Shown here: positions 34,653 through 44,010 of the stretch, in pieces
Numbering within the stretch: the first letter of the stretch is position 1
How the letters are laid out: the number at the start of each line of letters is the position of its first letter
Assembly: GCA_946413525.1 (NCBI GenBank)
Contig: CAMKKZ010000007.1
Span: forward strand, 92,056 to 156,055
Length of the DNA stretch: 64,000 nucleotides
Origin: an uncultured Oribacterium sp.
GTDB lineage: Bacteria; Bacillota; Clostridia; Lachnospirales; Lachnospiraceae
Direction: 5' to 3'
Position numbers and translations under genes: made by a program
Notes under the pieces: generated by a model
Told to the model about the DNA's origin: nothing
The model's database searches: none
What the model saw: the letters and a program-made list of their open reading frames with translations, nothing else

Positions 34653-36228
34653 TCTGGCCCTCCTTCTTTTCCTCTCCCGTTCCGGGATTATCCGCCTGCG
34701 GCGAGTCTCCCTGCATCGCGGCCTCCTGCTGCCCACAGAGATTCATTACGCCCTGCATGATGCGCACCTCAGTCATGTCAGTCCCGGTATACTCTGCCGT
34801 GATCCGGCCTTCATACATGGTAATGACGCGGTCGCTCAGTCCGATCACCTCCATCATGTCGCTCGAGTACATCAGGATTGCGACGCCCTCCTCCGCAAGA
34901 TGCCGGACCAGCCTGTAAATCTCCTGCTTCGCTTCAACGTCAATGCCCCGGGTAGGTTCATTAAGGAGGAGGAGCCTGGGCTCGTCCGCCAGATTCTTTC
35001 CGATGGAAACCTTCTGCTGATTCCCGCCGGAGAGCCTGCCCACGGCCTGGGCATAGGAAGGAGTCCGGATGTTCATGAGATCAACATATTTTTTCACCGT
35101 TTCCAATTCTTTTTTCAGATCTATGAAGCCCCATTTCGAGCGACGCGGAAGGGATCCCAGGGCAATGTTCTCATCAACTCCGAGGGAAAGGCAGAGCCCC
35201 TTGCCCTTCCTGTCCTCCGGCACATAGTCGATTCCCTGCTCCTGCGCCTTCTTTACCGAAGAATAATGAAGCTCTTTCCCATTCAGGACGATCCTCCCCC
35301 GGTTGTGCCGCCGCACCCCGGCAATGGTCTCCAGAAGCTCCGTCTGACCCTGCCCGTCAAGAGCCGCTATCCCAAGCACTTCACCTTTTCTGATGGACAA
35401 AGACGCGTCCTTTATCTTCCGGACGTCCGAAAGGTTATGTATGCTGAAAATCTCTTCGCCAAGCTCTTTGGCCTTCGGAGGGAAAATGTCGGAAAGCTCC
35501 CGGCCAACCATCATCCGGATCACTTCGTTTTCATTTACATCCTTAAGCTCCACCGTCCCGATCAGCTTCCCGTCCTTCATGACGGTCATGTCGTGCCCGA
35601 AGCGGAAGACCTCCCCCATCCTGTGGGAAATAAAGATCACGGCCTTCCCCATTTCCAGGAGTCCCTGCACAATGGCGTAGAGCTTGTCTACCTCCGCGTT
35701 TGTCAGGGTGGCCGTCGGCTCATCCAGAATCAGAATGTCCGGCTCCGAGGCCAGAGCCTTCAGTATTTCCACCATCTGCTGCGCCGCTATGGGAAGATCG
35801 CCGGCGCGACAATAGGGATCCACTTCGATGCCGTATTTTTCCGCCAGATCCACGGTCTTGTTCAGCATTTCCGCCTCGTCAATAAAGGGAGTCCCCTTTC
35901 GAAGGCACTCTTCCTCATGGTTAATAAAGACATTCTGCGCCACGGTCAGTTCCGGGAAAATGGTCATCTCCTGATAAACCATGGCAATGCCCTTCTGCCT
36001 CGCGTCCAGCGGGTGGGCGAAGCGAACCGGCTGCCCATTGATCCTGATCTCGCCGGAATCCGGGTGATATAAACCGCAAATCATTTTCAGTACCGTGCTC
36101 TTCCCGGCGCCGTTTTCCCCCTGCAAAACGTGTACACGTCCAGGAAAACAGCGGAAGGAAACATGATCACAGGCATGAACTCCCGGAAAGGACTTGTCCA
36201 TATCTTTTACTTCCAAAATCGCTTCCAT
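34645..36228 (-). CDS. sugar-type ABC transporter ATP-binding protein (two nucleotide-binding domains)
   Basis: A 527-residue RbsA/MglA-type ATPase. The first domain has Walker A GENGAGKST (near residue 37) and Walker B ILILDEPTA. The second has the usual degenerate Walker A region (ALDGQGQTELLE) and LSGGNQQKVSIGKNLADEP. Its Walker B reads LLLLNEPTRGID with Asn where Asp is usual, which may weaken that site. Residues 505-527 are a short acidic tail. It is coupled to the first permease by overlap. A hairpin with T-run separates it from the binding-protein gene. Confidence 0.92.
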   Translation of the reverse strand: MEAILEVKDMDKSFPGVHACDHVSFRCFPGRVHVLQGENGAGKSTVLKMICGLYHPDSGEIRINGQPVRFAHPLDARQKGIAMVYQEMTIFPELTVAQNVFINHEEECLRKGTPFIDEAEMLNKTVDLAEKYGIEVDPYCRAGDLPIAAQQMVEILKALASEPDILILDEPTATLTNAEVDKLYAIVQGLLEMGKAVIFISHRMGEVFRFGHDMTVMKDGKLIGTVELKDVNENEVIRMMVGRELSDIFPPKAKELGEEIFSIHNLSDVRKIKDASLSIRKGEVLGIAALDGQGQTELLETIAGVRRHNRGRIVLNGKELHYSSVKKAQEQGIDYVPEDRKGKGLCLSLGVDENIALGSLPRRSKWGFIDLKKELETVKKYVDLMNIRTPSYAQAVGRLSGGNQQKVSIGKNLADEPRLLLLNEPTRGIDVEAKQEIYRLVRHLAEEGVAILMYSSDMMEVIGLSDRVITMYEGRITAEYTGTDMTEVRIMQGVMNLCGQQEAAMQGDSPQADNPGTGEEKKEGQNE

Positions 36229-36269
36229 GATATTCTTCCTTGCTCCTGTGTTGATTAATGAATTTCACT

Positions 36270-36330
36270 TCCTGAGTTATCAGGAACGCTGTCCTCAAAA
36301 AGCGGGCAGGAACCATGCTCCTGCCCGCTC
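36270..36330 (-). terminator. terminator-like hairpin between binding-protein and ATPase genes
   Basis: On the minus strand AGCGGGCAGGA and TCCTGCCCGCT form a perfect 11-bp stem (36329-36301) followed by TTTTT and, further on, a small TCCTGA/TCAGGA hairpin. Such a partial terminator usually raises the level of binding protein over the membrane parts. Confidence 0.85.
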
Positions 36331-36408
36331 CTCTCCAATCTTTACGTTCTTTTCTATTCCATTTCTTTACATCAGATTTCCATGCCCAGGGCAGTTATTC
36401 CGCTTTAC

Positions 36409-37665
36409 TTACTGCTCCGCGAAAAGCTCCTTCACCTCTTCCTCGCTCAGGGTGGAGAATACCCAGAAGGAATCGGAAAGATCCGCGTCATACAGCGTAT
36501 CAATCATGTCGTCCGTTATATTCGGAACGGCCAACTGGTACTGAGGCGCAATGGCGACCCCATTCAGGGAATTGATGGCAAGGTTCAGGCAGATGATGCT
36601 CTGGAAAGGAGGGTTCGCAAAGGCGATGGAAGAGAAGCCATCTTCCTTGTTCTCCGCCCACATCCGCAGGAAGCCGTTAGAGGCCTCGCCGGTCATCGGG
36701 ACAAGGTTGCGGCCGGCAGCAATGAAAGCGTCAATCGCGGCCATGGTCATGGCACCACCCTGGGAAAGCACGCCGTCGATTTCCGGATTCGCGGAAAGGA
36801 TGGTACCCATCGCCGTGGAGGCCGTGGCATAATCCCAGTCGGCATTCTGCTGCACTACGATTTCCGCCTTCGGGCTTGTGGAAGCAAGGCCGTCCACAAG
36901 GCCGTCATGGCGGTTCGTGTCGGTGGAGCTGCCCGCGGAGCCGTCCAGGAGCACGATCTTGCCGCCATCCTCAAGCTGCTCGCCCAGCCAGGCGCCGCCC
37001 GCAAATCCAAAATCATAATCGCTGACAACGACCTTGGAATCAACATCGATGCTCACCAGGTTATCGCAGTTGAAAATCTTGATGCCCTCATCCATGGCCT
37101 CCTGAAGCACATCATTCAATGCAACGTCTGTAATCGCATTCACCACGATGGCATCCACACCCTGGGTGATCAGATCCTCAATGTCCGAAATCTGCTTGGT
37201 CTGGTCGCCATTCGCGTCCAGCATGATATAATCGCTGATATATCCCTCCTGCTTGTACTTTTCCGCGGCGATCTCGAATTCCTTCTCGAACTGCTGCCTC
37301 CAGGAATTCCCGGCAAAGGAATTGGAGAAGCCGATCACAAAATCTCCTTCCTTCACGGAGGGATCAAGCCTCGTGGCCGCATTGTCGCCCAACGTCGTCA
37401 GGTCAAAATCATAGGCTTTCAGGGCCGATGGGTCGGAAGTCGTAAGGACAACGGTCTCCCCCTCAGCGGCCGGGGCTTCTTCCTTTGCCTCCGCGGCATT
37501 CCCTCCGGCAGCGGCCTCGCTCCCCTTTGCCTCCTGAGCAGCCGTCTCATTTGACGCGGCAGGAGCCGGCGCCTCCGCCGTCCCGCTTCCACCGCAAGCC
37601 GAAACGGAAAGTGCAGTCAAAGACAGTGCCAGCGCGAAACTGATCGCCTTTTTCGATTTTTTCAT
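36409..37665 (-). CDS. sugar ABC transporter substrate-binding lipoprotein
   Basis: A 418-residue lipoprotein with lipobox LSVSAC near residue 24, a long Ala/Glu/Pro linker and a Peripla_BP_4-type domain (FVIGFSNSFAGNSWRQQFEKE, then GVDAIVVNAITDVALN and VLLDGSAGSSTD). It captures the ligand outside the cell for the two permeases and ATPase below. The ligand is unknown; the fold is that of ribose/galactose/xylose binders. It is expressed from the same strand as the two-component genes above, after a gap with hairpins (37666-37917). Confidence 0.92.
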   Translation of the reverse strand: MKKSKKAISFALALSLTALSVSACGGSGTAEAPAPAASNETAAQEAKGSEAAAGGNAAEAKEEAPAAEGETVVLTTSDPSALKAYDFDLTTLGDNAATRLDPSVKEGDFVIGFSNSFAGNSWRQQFEKEFEIAAEKYKQEGYISDYIMLDANGDQTKQISDIEDLITQGVDAIVVNAITDVALNDVLQEAMDEGIKIFNCDNLVSIDVDSKVVVSDYDFGFAGGAWLGEQLEDGGKIVLLDGSAGSSTDTNRHDGLVDGLASTSPKAEIVVQQNADWDYATASTAMGTILSANPEIDGVLSQGGAMTMAAIDAFIAAGRNLVPMTGEASNGFLRMWAENKEDGFSSIAFANPPFQSIICLNLAINSLNGVAIAPQYQLAVPNITDDMIDTLYDADLSDSFWVFSTLSEEEVKELFAEQ

Positions 37666-37790
37666 GTTCTCCTCCTCTTTTCAAAAAAGAAATCCAATCG
37701 AACTACAATCGACTTATGAAAAGGATAACGCGTATTGCCCTGCATTCCCATAGTATTTGATTTGAAAATATTTCAAAATTATATGCAGAT

Positions 37791-37917
37791 ATTAACTATG
37801 CATCAAGCATAGTTAATACCGTATTTGGCGCATCCCACAGGGATGCGTCTGAACAAAATATGCCCTCAGGCATTTTGTTCGGATTTTTCCGCGGCAATCC
37901 TTATGCTGCGGAAAAAC
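37791..37917. repeat. four consecutive hairpins between response regulator and binding-protein genes
   Basis: TTAACTATGC/GCATAGTTAA (37791-37815), CGCATCCC/GGGATGCG (37829-37847), GAACAAAAT..GCC/GGCATTTTGTTC (37851-37880) and TTTTTCCGCGGCA/TGCTGCGGAAAAA (37884-37917). The last touches the response-regulator stop. The third resembles the leader region 85-115. This is the only content of 37666-37917 apart from the binding-protein ribosome binding site. Confidence 0.75.
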
Positions 37918-39522
37918 CTATCGATTCAGCACAGTTTTTTTGTACTCCGTGGGCGAATAGCCAGTGGCCTTTTTGAAGGCCGTGCTGTAATAGGCTGCCG
38001 TATCGTAACCGACCTTTTCGGCAATTTCGTAAGCTTTCAGATCCGTATTCCGCAGGAGTTCCTTCGCCTTCTCGATCCGTTTCCGTATGAGGTAATCGGA
38101 AAAGGTCACACCGGTCTCATTTCTGAAAAGGAGGCTGAAATAGCTGGGGCTGATATGGATCTCCCGGGCGGTCCTTTCCAGGGAAAGGTCCCGCTCCATA
38201 TAATGCGCGTCGATATATTTCTCCGCAGTCGCCACAAGCTTCCTGTACTTATGCTGGCTGTTTTCCTCCAGCCTGTCGACGATATCGAAAATGCTCTTGC
38301 CAAGGGCCTGTACGGCCTCCTCCACATTTCCGGCGCTCATGATCTTCCTGTACTCCTGCATGGAATGAATGCCCATCTCCTTCGTATCCACGCCAAGGTT
38401 CTGTATCTCCTCGATCAAGGTACCATAGAAGCCTGCCGCCGCGGCCTGGAGATACAGATAAGACTTTCCGCCATTGGCCTTCAGGGATGTCTCGATTTCC
38501 ATGAGTTCCTTCCCTATCCCTTCCCGATCCCAGGCCATGATCAGGTTCACGAGCCTCTTCACGTTTATAATGTCATGGATATCCACCTGCTGTTTCTCTT
38601 CTTTATCCGATATCCTCACAGCATCCTCGCTGAATATATCGGATCCTTCCGTATAGACAAAGCTTTGACGCGCCGCCTTCCTCACTTCTGCTGACAAGCG
38701 CCAAAGCTCCCTTATATTTCGGGAGGACCTGCTGTAAACGGCTGTCAGTGTCTGACCCTCAAAAAGTCTCCCTACTTCCTCCCGGGATCTTTGCGCAAAG
38801 CTTTTCATTACGCGCTCCGTTTCCCGATTGCTTTCGCAGATGACATAGCATGCGGCACTCCCCTCGCCGTTTTCGAAAAGAACCAGGTTTTCCCGGAAGG
38901 ACGCCGCACAGCGGTAAAACATTTCCGTGACCAAAGCCCTCTGTTCCTCGGAAAGATGGACCGACCATGCCTCATAATGATCGACCAAAAGGAGGCAGAT
39001 TCCGCCGCAGGCATTCTCGAGTTCCCTCAACTTTTCCTCCCCGTAACGCCGTATAAAGGCTCCGCTCCCCTCGTTAATAAGACAGTGCATCGCGCTCTTC
39101 GTATAGGCTTTCCCATCCTCCAGCCTGATGGTATTTTCCGCCTCAATTCTATCCAGGTCGGCAATCGCTTTCTTAAGTACTCGCAGGAGCTCGTCCTCAT
39201 CCAGGGGTTTCAGAAGATAATCCATCGCCTCCGCTTTTATTGCCTCCTGGGCATAACGGAAATTATCATACCCACTGATAATGATGGCCTTTATGTCGGG
39301 ATTTTTCCTTTTTGCGTAACGCGTCAGCTCAATCCCCGTGGCCATCGGCATACGAACGTCACTGATCATGATGTCCGGTTGGAAACGGTCGATCAGCTCT
39401 TTCGCGCTCTGCCCGTCATATGCTGTCCCGCATAATTCGACTCCCAGATCTTTCCAAGGGAGAAAAGCCTTCAAGCCCTCCGTAATGATCTCATCATCAT
39501 CGCAAATGATCGCCTTGTACAC
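37918..39522 (-). CDS. YesN-type response regulator with AraC-type DNA-binding domain
   Basis: About 534 residues. The receiver domain (1-120) has IICDDDE, the phospho-acceptor Asp in MISDVRMP and Lys in LLKPLDEDE. A long middle region follows, and a C-terminal AraC double helix-turn-helix (about 430-534: RDLSLERTAREIHISPSYFS, then KAYEIAEKVGYDTAAYYSTAFK). A GTG at 39522 with a GGGAGGGG site is taken as start; the frame to 39600 has no such site. It probably activates the importer genes that follow it, in response to the kinase encoded just upstream. Confidence 0.92.
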   Translation of the reverse strand: MYKAIICDDDEIITEGLKAFLPWKDLGVELCGTAYDGQSAKELIDRFQPDIMISDVRMPMATGIELTRYAKRKNPDIKAIIISGYDNFRYAQEAIKAEAMDYLLKPLDEDELLRVLKKAIADLDRIEAENTIRLEDGKAYTKSAMHCLINEGSGAFIRRYGEEKLRELENACGGICLLLVDHYEAWSVHLSEEQRALVTEMFYRCAASFRENLVLFENGEGSAACYVICESNRETERVMKSFAQRSREEVGRLFEGQTLTAVYSRSSRNIRELWRLSAEVRKAARQSFVYTEGSDIFSEDAVRISDKEEKQQVDIHDIINVKRLVNLIMAWDREGIGKELMEIETSLKANGGKSYLYLQAAAAGFYGTLIEEIQNLGVDTKEMGIHSMQEYRKIMSAGNVEEAVQALGKSIFDIVDRLEENSQHKYRKLVATAEKYIDAHYMERDLSLERTAREIHISPSYFSLLFRNETGVTFSDYLIRKRIEKAKELLRNTDLKAYEIAEKVGYDTAAYYSTAFKKATGYSPTEYKKTVLNR

Positions 39523-39678
39523 TTCCGCATCCCCTCCCTTTTTCCTTTCGATTGATCCAACATCATGGAATAAAGCAGCAAGCCTGGATCCATCGAGCAA
39601 TATGTCCCTAAAAAGTGTGTAAAATCAACTCTTTCCTTTGCTCGGCCATAGTGCAAGGTCCCGAAAAGGCATTGTGAA

Positions 39679-41508
39679 TCACCTTTCCGTCATTTCGAGC
39701 CTTTTCGGAATGACGATATCCACTCTGGTCCCGCCCGGGCAGTCGGAGAAAAGCCTTATCCCGTACTCCATGCCGAAATTCAATTTGACACGGTCGCTGA
39801 CATTCTTAAGGCCGTATCCCCCCGAGCCGCTGTCCTCCAGGCTGCCGGCATCCACCACCCGTTCCTGTTCGGCATTCTTCACCTTTTCCCTCAGAATATC
39901 CAGGGCTTCACGGGGGATGCCGGCTCCATTATCTTCCACGGACAGAATGATATTCTCCCCCTCCCTTTTGGCACGCACTGTGATCAGGATCGATGGGGAA
40001 GATATGGAAATGCCGTGCTTCAGGGAATTTTCCACCAGAGGCTGAAGCAGGATCTTCGGCACCAGATAGTCCAGCACGTCCTCCTCACTTTCAATCGCAT
40101 AGGAGAATTTCGACTTGTATTCCATGGCCTGCAGCTCCAGGTAGGCCCGGACATGCTTCAGCTCCTCCCTGACCGTAATGATCTCATGTCCGTGACTTAA
40201 GTAAATCCTGAAGAGGAGCGAAAGGTTTTTCAGCATATCAACAGCATCCTCCGTCCTTTGGAGCCGGAGCAGCCATTTGATGGAATCAAGGGCATTATAA
40301 AGAAAATGCGGATTGATCTGCTCCTGCAGGGCCTTCAGCTCAAGCCGCCTCATCCCCCGCTGGTTTTCATATACGGAATTCATCAGGGCATTGACCCGGT
40401 TGACCATCTCATTAAAACCTGCGGCAAGGCCGGCCATCTCGTCCTGCCCCCTGGCCTCGATCTGTATGCTCAGGTCCCCCTCCTCCACCGCCTTCATAGC
40501 CTGTTCGACCTCGATGACCGGCTCCGTAAAATGACGGGAGATCATCCTGGCTGTAAACGTCGCAATGCCGGAAATCAGCAAAAACATGAAGAGGATAACG
40601 AAGAGCAGCGGGAAAGCGGATTCCCTGAAATAATTGCTCTCTACCGCGTTCACCAGGGCCCAGCCGGTCACATCAAAGCGATAGGCAACGGCGTAAAGCC
40701 CCCTATCCTTCAGGGTCAGAGGATCCGGAGCATTCAGGCGCAGTGCCGAATGGTTTCTTTGTACCAGGGCAGCAGCATCGGAAAGCTCGCCCTCCGAAAG
40801 CCCGGTATCCTCTGAATGGTAGAAAATCCTGTTCCCCTCGTCCAGCAGCAGATAGGCTCCCCTGCCCATGGTACGCTTGTCTAGCTTCTGACTGACAGAA
40901 TCCTCCGCGATGTCCACGACGATAACGCCCACATTGGTATTCGAGGATTTGTCCCGGAAAGGGTAACAGCAGGAAATCATGTCCCTCCCCCCGGTCTTTA
41001 CCACAAAGCTCCCTTTGTGCAGGCTGAACCAGACAGGGTTTCGGGATCGCACTGAACGGAGATACCAGGCGCTTTCCGTAAAACCTTGGCCCAGCATCGT
41101 GCAGGAATTTGATTTGGAGGAAAAGCCGTTATTTCCCAGGAGGTAAACCCCGTCAAAGCCGGAATTCTGGGGGGCCATCGCCATTAACTCCATATTGGAA
41201 TCCAGCTCCGCCTCGTAGCGTTCCTCCCTGCTTTCATAAATTCTGCGCATATATCGTTGGAAGGCAGCGCTGTTTTCGATGCTCCTGCATAGGATCACCG
41301 CTTCCTGAAAGCGATCGTCCAACTCGGAAAAAGCCATGGCCGCCTCCGTCTGCATCGAGGCCTCGGTCAGCTCCCTGATTGCATTGGTCTGAAGAAAAGC
41401 AATAATCGACGCGAAAATAATGATCGGAGGCAGTGAAAGGAGCAGTAAATAAAAAAGCAGCCGACGTTCGACGGACCGGCTGATGGCATCCCATGCCCGC
41501 TTTATCAT
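39679..41508 (-). CDS. YesM-type sensor histidine kinase
   Basis: A 609-residue kinase. There are membrane segments near 17-40 and 285-308, with an extracellular sensor domain (Cache-like) between them. A HAMP domain (about 310-365) precedes the His_kinase region LKALQEQINPHFLYNALDSI carrying the phospho-acceptor His, and an ATPase domain with EDNGAGIPREALD and GSGGYGLKNVSDRVKL. It pairs with the response regulator 156 bases downstream. Its start overlaps the end of the binding-lipoprotein gene (ATGA), so the two are co-translated. Confidence 0.94.
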   Translation of the reverse strand: MIKRAWDAISRSVERRLLFYLLLLSLPPIIIFASIIAFLQTNAIRELTEASMQTEAAMAFSELDDRFQEAVILCRSIENSAAFQRYMRRIYESREERYEAELDSNMELMAMAPQNSGFDGVYLLGNNGFSSKSNSCTMLGQGFTESAWYLRSVRSRNPVWFSLHKGSFVVKTGGRDMISCCYPFRDKSSNTNVGVIVVDIAEDSVSQKLDKRTMGRGAYLLLDEGNRIFYHSEDTGLSEGELSDAAALVQRNHSALRLNAPDPLTLKDRGLYAVAYRFDVTGWALVNAVESNYFRESAFPLLFVILFMFLLISGIATFTARMISRHFTEPVIEVEQAMKAVEEGDLSIQIEARGQDEMAGLAAGFNEMVNRVNALMNSVYENQRGMRRLELKALQEQINPHFLYNALDSIKWLLRLQRTEDAVDMLKNLSLLFRIYLSHGHEIITVREELKHVRAYLELQAMEYKSKFSYAIESEEDVLDYLVPKILLQPLVENSLKHGISISSPSILITVRAKREGENIILSVEDNGAGIPREALDILREKVKNAEQERVVDAGSLEDSGSGGYGLKNVSDRVKLNFGMEYGIRLFSDCPGGTRVDIVIPKRLEMTER

Positions 41509-42611
41509 GTCTCTGCTCCCTTCTTCCTGCCTTCCATCTCGTGTCCTTTTATACCATCCAAAATGTTATCGTCCTCTTCCTCCCTGCCTTCCATTTCCAT
41601 CAAAAGAGATTCCGCGTTCCGGCTGTTAAAAACCTCTGTCCCCAGCTCCACGTATTTTTCCGAAACCTTCCCATCCATCTCCATCTCCCTGATTCGGTCC
41701 ATGATAGTGATGGCAAGGGAACGGTCACTGGTAACGGTCGCCGTATACTCCCCGGCGATAATTGCCTTCAATACGTCCTGCGTCCCGGAAACCGAAACCA
41801 GGCGGATATCCCTGCCCGGTCGGAAACCCGCAAGCTTCAGGGCGTACAGCACCCCGATCCCGTCCTCGTCACTGCAGGAAAAGATCCCATGGAATACCTT
41901 GTCACTCCGATTCCTGATGATGTCCTCCATGACGGATTTGGCGCTCATGGCATTCCCGCCTCCCTGCCCCTTCTCGATAATGTGAAGATTTGGATATTTC
42001 CCAAGCTCTTCCTCAAAGCCGGCGGAACGCAGGCTGCTGATGACGCTGCTGGTGGATTCCCTGATTTCAACAATGTTCGCTTCCTCCCCGTCGAACTCCT
42101 CTGCCAGGATCCTGGCGCAGAGGGCGCCCTCCCCCTCATAATCAATGGATATACCGACGTCCAGATCCTTATATTTCGCCGCCTTGTTTGTTACAAGAAT
42201 GACGCGGACATCCTCTTCCCTGGCCTTTTTCAGAATGCCATCCAGGCCTTTTTTGGATGCGGGAAAAAGGACCAGGTAAGATATGCCTGAGCGAAGGCAT
42301 TCCTCCAGATCCTCCATCTGCCAGGCAGAGGTATGGTTTTTCGGGGCATGGTATATTACCTCCATGCCATTTTCTTCCGCCATCGAAATCAGGCCATCCA
42401 TGAAATCCGTGACCCAGGCCTCGTTGGCCTCGATCAGGGAAACCGCTATCCTCTTATTCGGAGCGGTCTCTCTCCTGTCCGAACTTTTCCCTCCACAGGC
42501 AACGCAAAGAAAGATAAGAAGCATCGCAAACAGTAGAAAGCAAATTCCTGGGAGGATCCCCGAAGATCCCCTGGCCCTTGGCATAGGAAAATAACAGTTT
42601 TCTTTTGCCAT
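41505..42611 (-). CDS. periplasmic-binding-like lipoprotein linked to the histidine kinase
   Basis: About 368 residues with a signal segment and lipobox FLCVAC (Cys near residue 38), then a Peripla_BP-like fold (RIAVSLIEANEAWVTDFMDGL, SYLVLFPASKKGLDG, and DEDGIGVLYALKLAGFRPG). It starts with AAGGAGATT before ATG 42611. Because it is translationally coupled to the kinase, it is more likely a ligand-sensing partner of that kinase than a transport subunit; the cluster has a separate transport binding protein. The N-terminal codons share a short duplication with the end of the amidohydrolase gene. Confidence 0.85.
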   Translation of the reverse strand: MAKENCYFPMPRARGSSGILPGICFLLFAMLLIFLCVACGGKSSDRRETAPNKRIAVSLIEANEAWVTDFMDGLISMAEENGMEVIYHAPKNHTSAWQMEDLEECLRSGISYLVLFPASKKGLDGILKKAREEDVRVILVTNKAAKYKDLDVGISIDYEGEGALCARILAEEFDGEEANIVEIRESTSSVISSLRSAGFEEELGKYPNLHIIEKGQGGGNAMSAKSVMEDIIRNRSDKVFHGIFSCSDEDGIGVLYALKLAGFRPGRDIRLVSVSGTQDVLKAIIAGEYTATVTSDRSLAITIMDRIREMEMDGKVSEKYVELGTEVFNSRNAESLLMEMEGREEEDDNILDGIKGHEMEGRKKGAET

Positions 42612-42659
42612 GATAAATCTCCTTAAATGCCCTGGCCCCATGCATCGGAAAAAAACAGC
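42568..42659 (-). repeat. short direct duplication across a gene border
   Basis: The plus-strand segment CCCTGGCCC then CATNGGAAAANAACAG occurs at 42568-42598 and at 42629-42659, 61 bases apart. One copy encodes the last residues of the amidohydrolase, the other the start of the lipoprotein. Confidence 0.65.
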
Positions 42660-43540
42660 CTTTCCGCATTGCCGCCCATGATCAGGGCAAGATCCTTTTC
42701 CGGAATATCCGTGTGTCTCGTTACCAGGTTAATAAGCTCCGGGAAGGTCGCATGGTTCAGCATGCCCGGATAATCCGATGACCACATGAGCTTCTCCGCT
42801 CCCACAGTTCGGTAAGCATCTTTTATGATTGCCGCGGAGGACGGGAACGGGTACTCTTCATCAAAATACACCGGCACGGTGGATGTGTCGAAATAGACTC
42901 TCGGGTTTGTCCTGACCAACTCCTTCAGCCTTGCAAAGCTCCCTTCCTTTGCCCCGGGACCAAAGCAGGCATCCGCCCCCATATGGCAGAGGACAAAGGT
43001 GATCCGGGGAAACATGCTGACAAGCCTGAACAGCTCATCGATATCCCTTTCCGTAAAGAGATGCAGGAAGCAGGGCTGGCTGTATCTGTCGATTACGTCC
43101 CACACCGGCAACAAGTCCTCGTCCGCCATGTTCTTTTCCCTGCCACACTGAAAGGTGGATTCGCTTTCAACCTTGAAGCCGAAAAGGGGCGTCGTCCTGT
43201 AAATCTCTTCCAGTTCGGCGGCGGCTTCTTTTCCCTTCAGAAGGTCAACCAGTGCGACCCCTTTCAGCCTCCCGGGATATTTCCTGATGCTTTCCAGGAA
43301 ATATTCATTGGTATAGCCGTAATATGGGTTCGCCATCAGCACTGCCTTGTCGATCCCGTAAAGATCCATATGGGCGATCAGCATCTCTACGGGACTGTTG
43401 CTGTTCTCAAAAGAGGGAGGAAAAAAAGGTATGTATTCATTCCCTCTTCTGGCAAGCCCCCATTTGGCGGAGCGCATCGGCTGCCCGTTGTTGATTGATG
43501 AAACTGTATCACATACATGCGCATGAATATCAATTAACAT
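42623..43540 (-). CDS. amidohydrolase family protein (PF04909 type)
   Basis: A 305-residue metal-dependent hydrolase. It starts with the metal motif IDIHAHV, has FVLCHMGADA (metal His) near 190 and the late Asp in MWSSDYPGM. These are features of the ACMSD/2-pyrone dicarboxylate hydrolase-like amidohydrolases. The substrate is unknown. ATG 43540 with GAGGGGGGAA is the start. It is the first gene of the nine-gene cluster, 11 bases before the lipoprotein gene, so a breakdown role for the imported compound is likely. Confidence 0.88.
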   Translation of the reverse strand: MLIDIHAHVCDTVSSINNGQPMRSAKWGLARRGNEYIPFFPPSFENSNSPVEMLIAHMDLYGIDKAVLMANPYYGYTNEYFLESIRKYPGRLKGVALVDLLKGKEAAAELEEIYRTTPLFGFKVESESTFQCGREKNMADEDLLPVWDVIDRYSQPCFLHLFTERDIDELFRLVSMFPRITFVLCHMGADACFGPGAKEGSFARLKELVRTNPRVYFDTSTVPVYFDEEYPFPSSAAIIKDAYRTVGAEKLMWSSDYPGMLNHATFPELINLVTRHTDIPEKDLALIMGGNAERLFFSDAWGQGI

Positions 43541-43572
43541 GGAATTCCCCCCTCTCAAAAACGATTTTCAAT

Positions 43573-43729
43573 CCGGCCTCCAATAATGGGACGAGGCCGG
43601 CCGTCTTCCGTATAATCAGTGTTATTTTATCCCTTTATGCATCCAAACTCGTTCTATTTTTTTTTGATAATCTTTCAAATAGATTTAGATTTTTGTATAA
43701 GGAAACGTTAATCTAAAACATTTCCTTAT
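43573..43729 (-). promoter_or_regulatory. leader hairpins of the nine-gene cluster
   Basis: CCGGCCTC/GAGGCCGG (43573-43600) lies 33 bases before the amidohydrolase start. TAAGGAAA/TTTCCTTA (43699-43729) lies further upstream. A run of nine T sits between. The first could act on the mRNA leader. I could not fix a -35/-10 pair. Confidence 0.5.
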
Positions 43730-44010
43730 GATTCACAAAAAGGCGCAAAGGTAATTGGCATCTGCTCTTTATATTTTACGCATTTACGCAAAAGAAGAAT
43801 TTCGATCAGGTTTACTCTAATTTATGAGGAGATTTTAAGAACATGCGTTCCCAATATAACGGATCGAATTATTTGATAATTAGTTATCATTAAAGGCGTC
43901 AGGAATAAGATAGGGATTATCCAGTTTAGGGAAAAGGAATTGACAGAAAAAAGAATGAAATGGACTGGATTATTTGTCAAGTATTAAAGATACACACTTT
44001 GTTTTTTGTA

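Noticed and set aside
34564..36072. Plus-strand open frame of 502 codons
   Set aside because: Complement of the ABC ATPase gene, whose motifs are complete on the minus strand.
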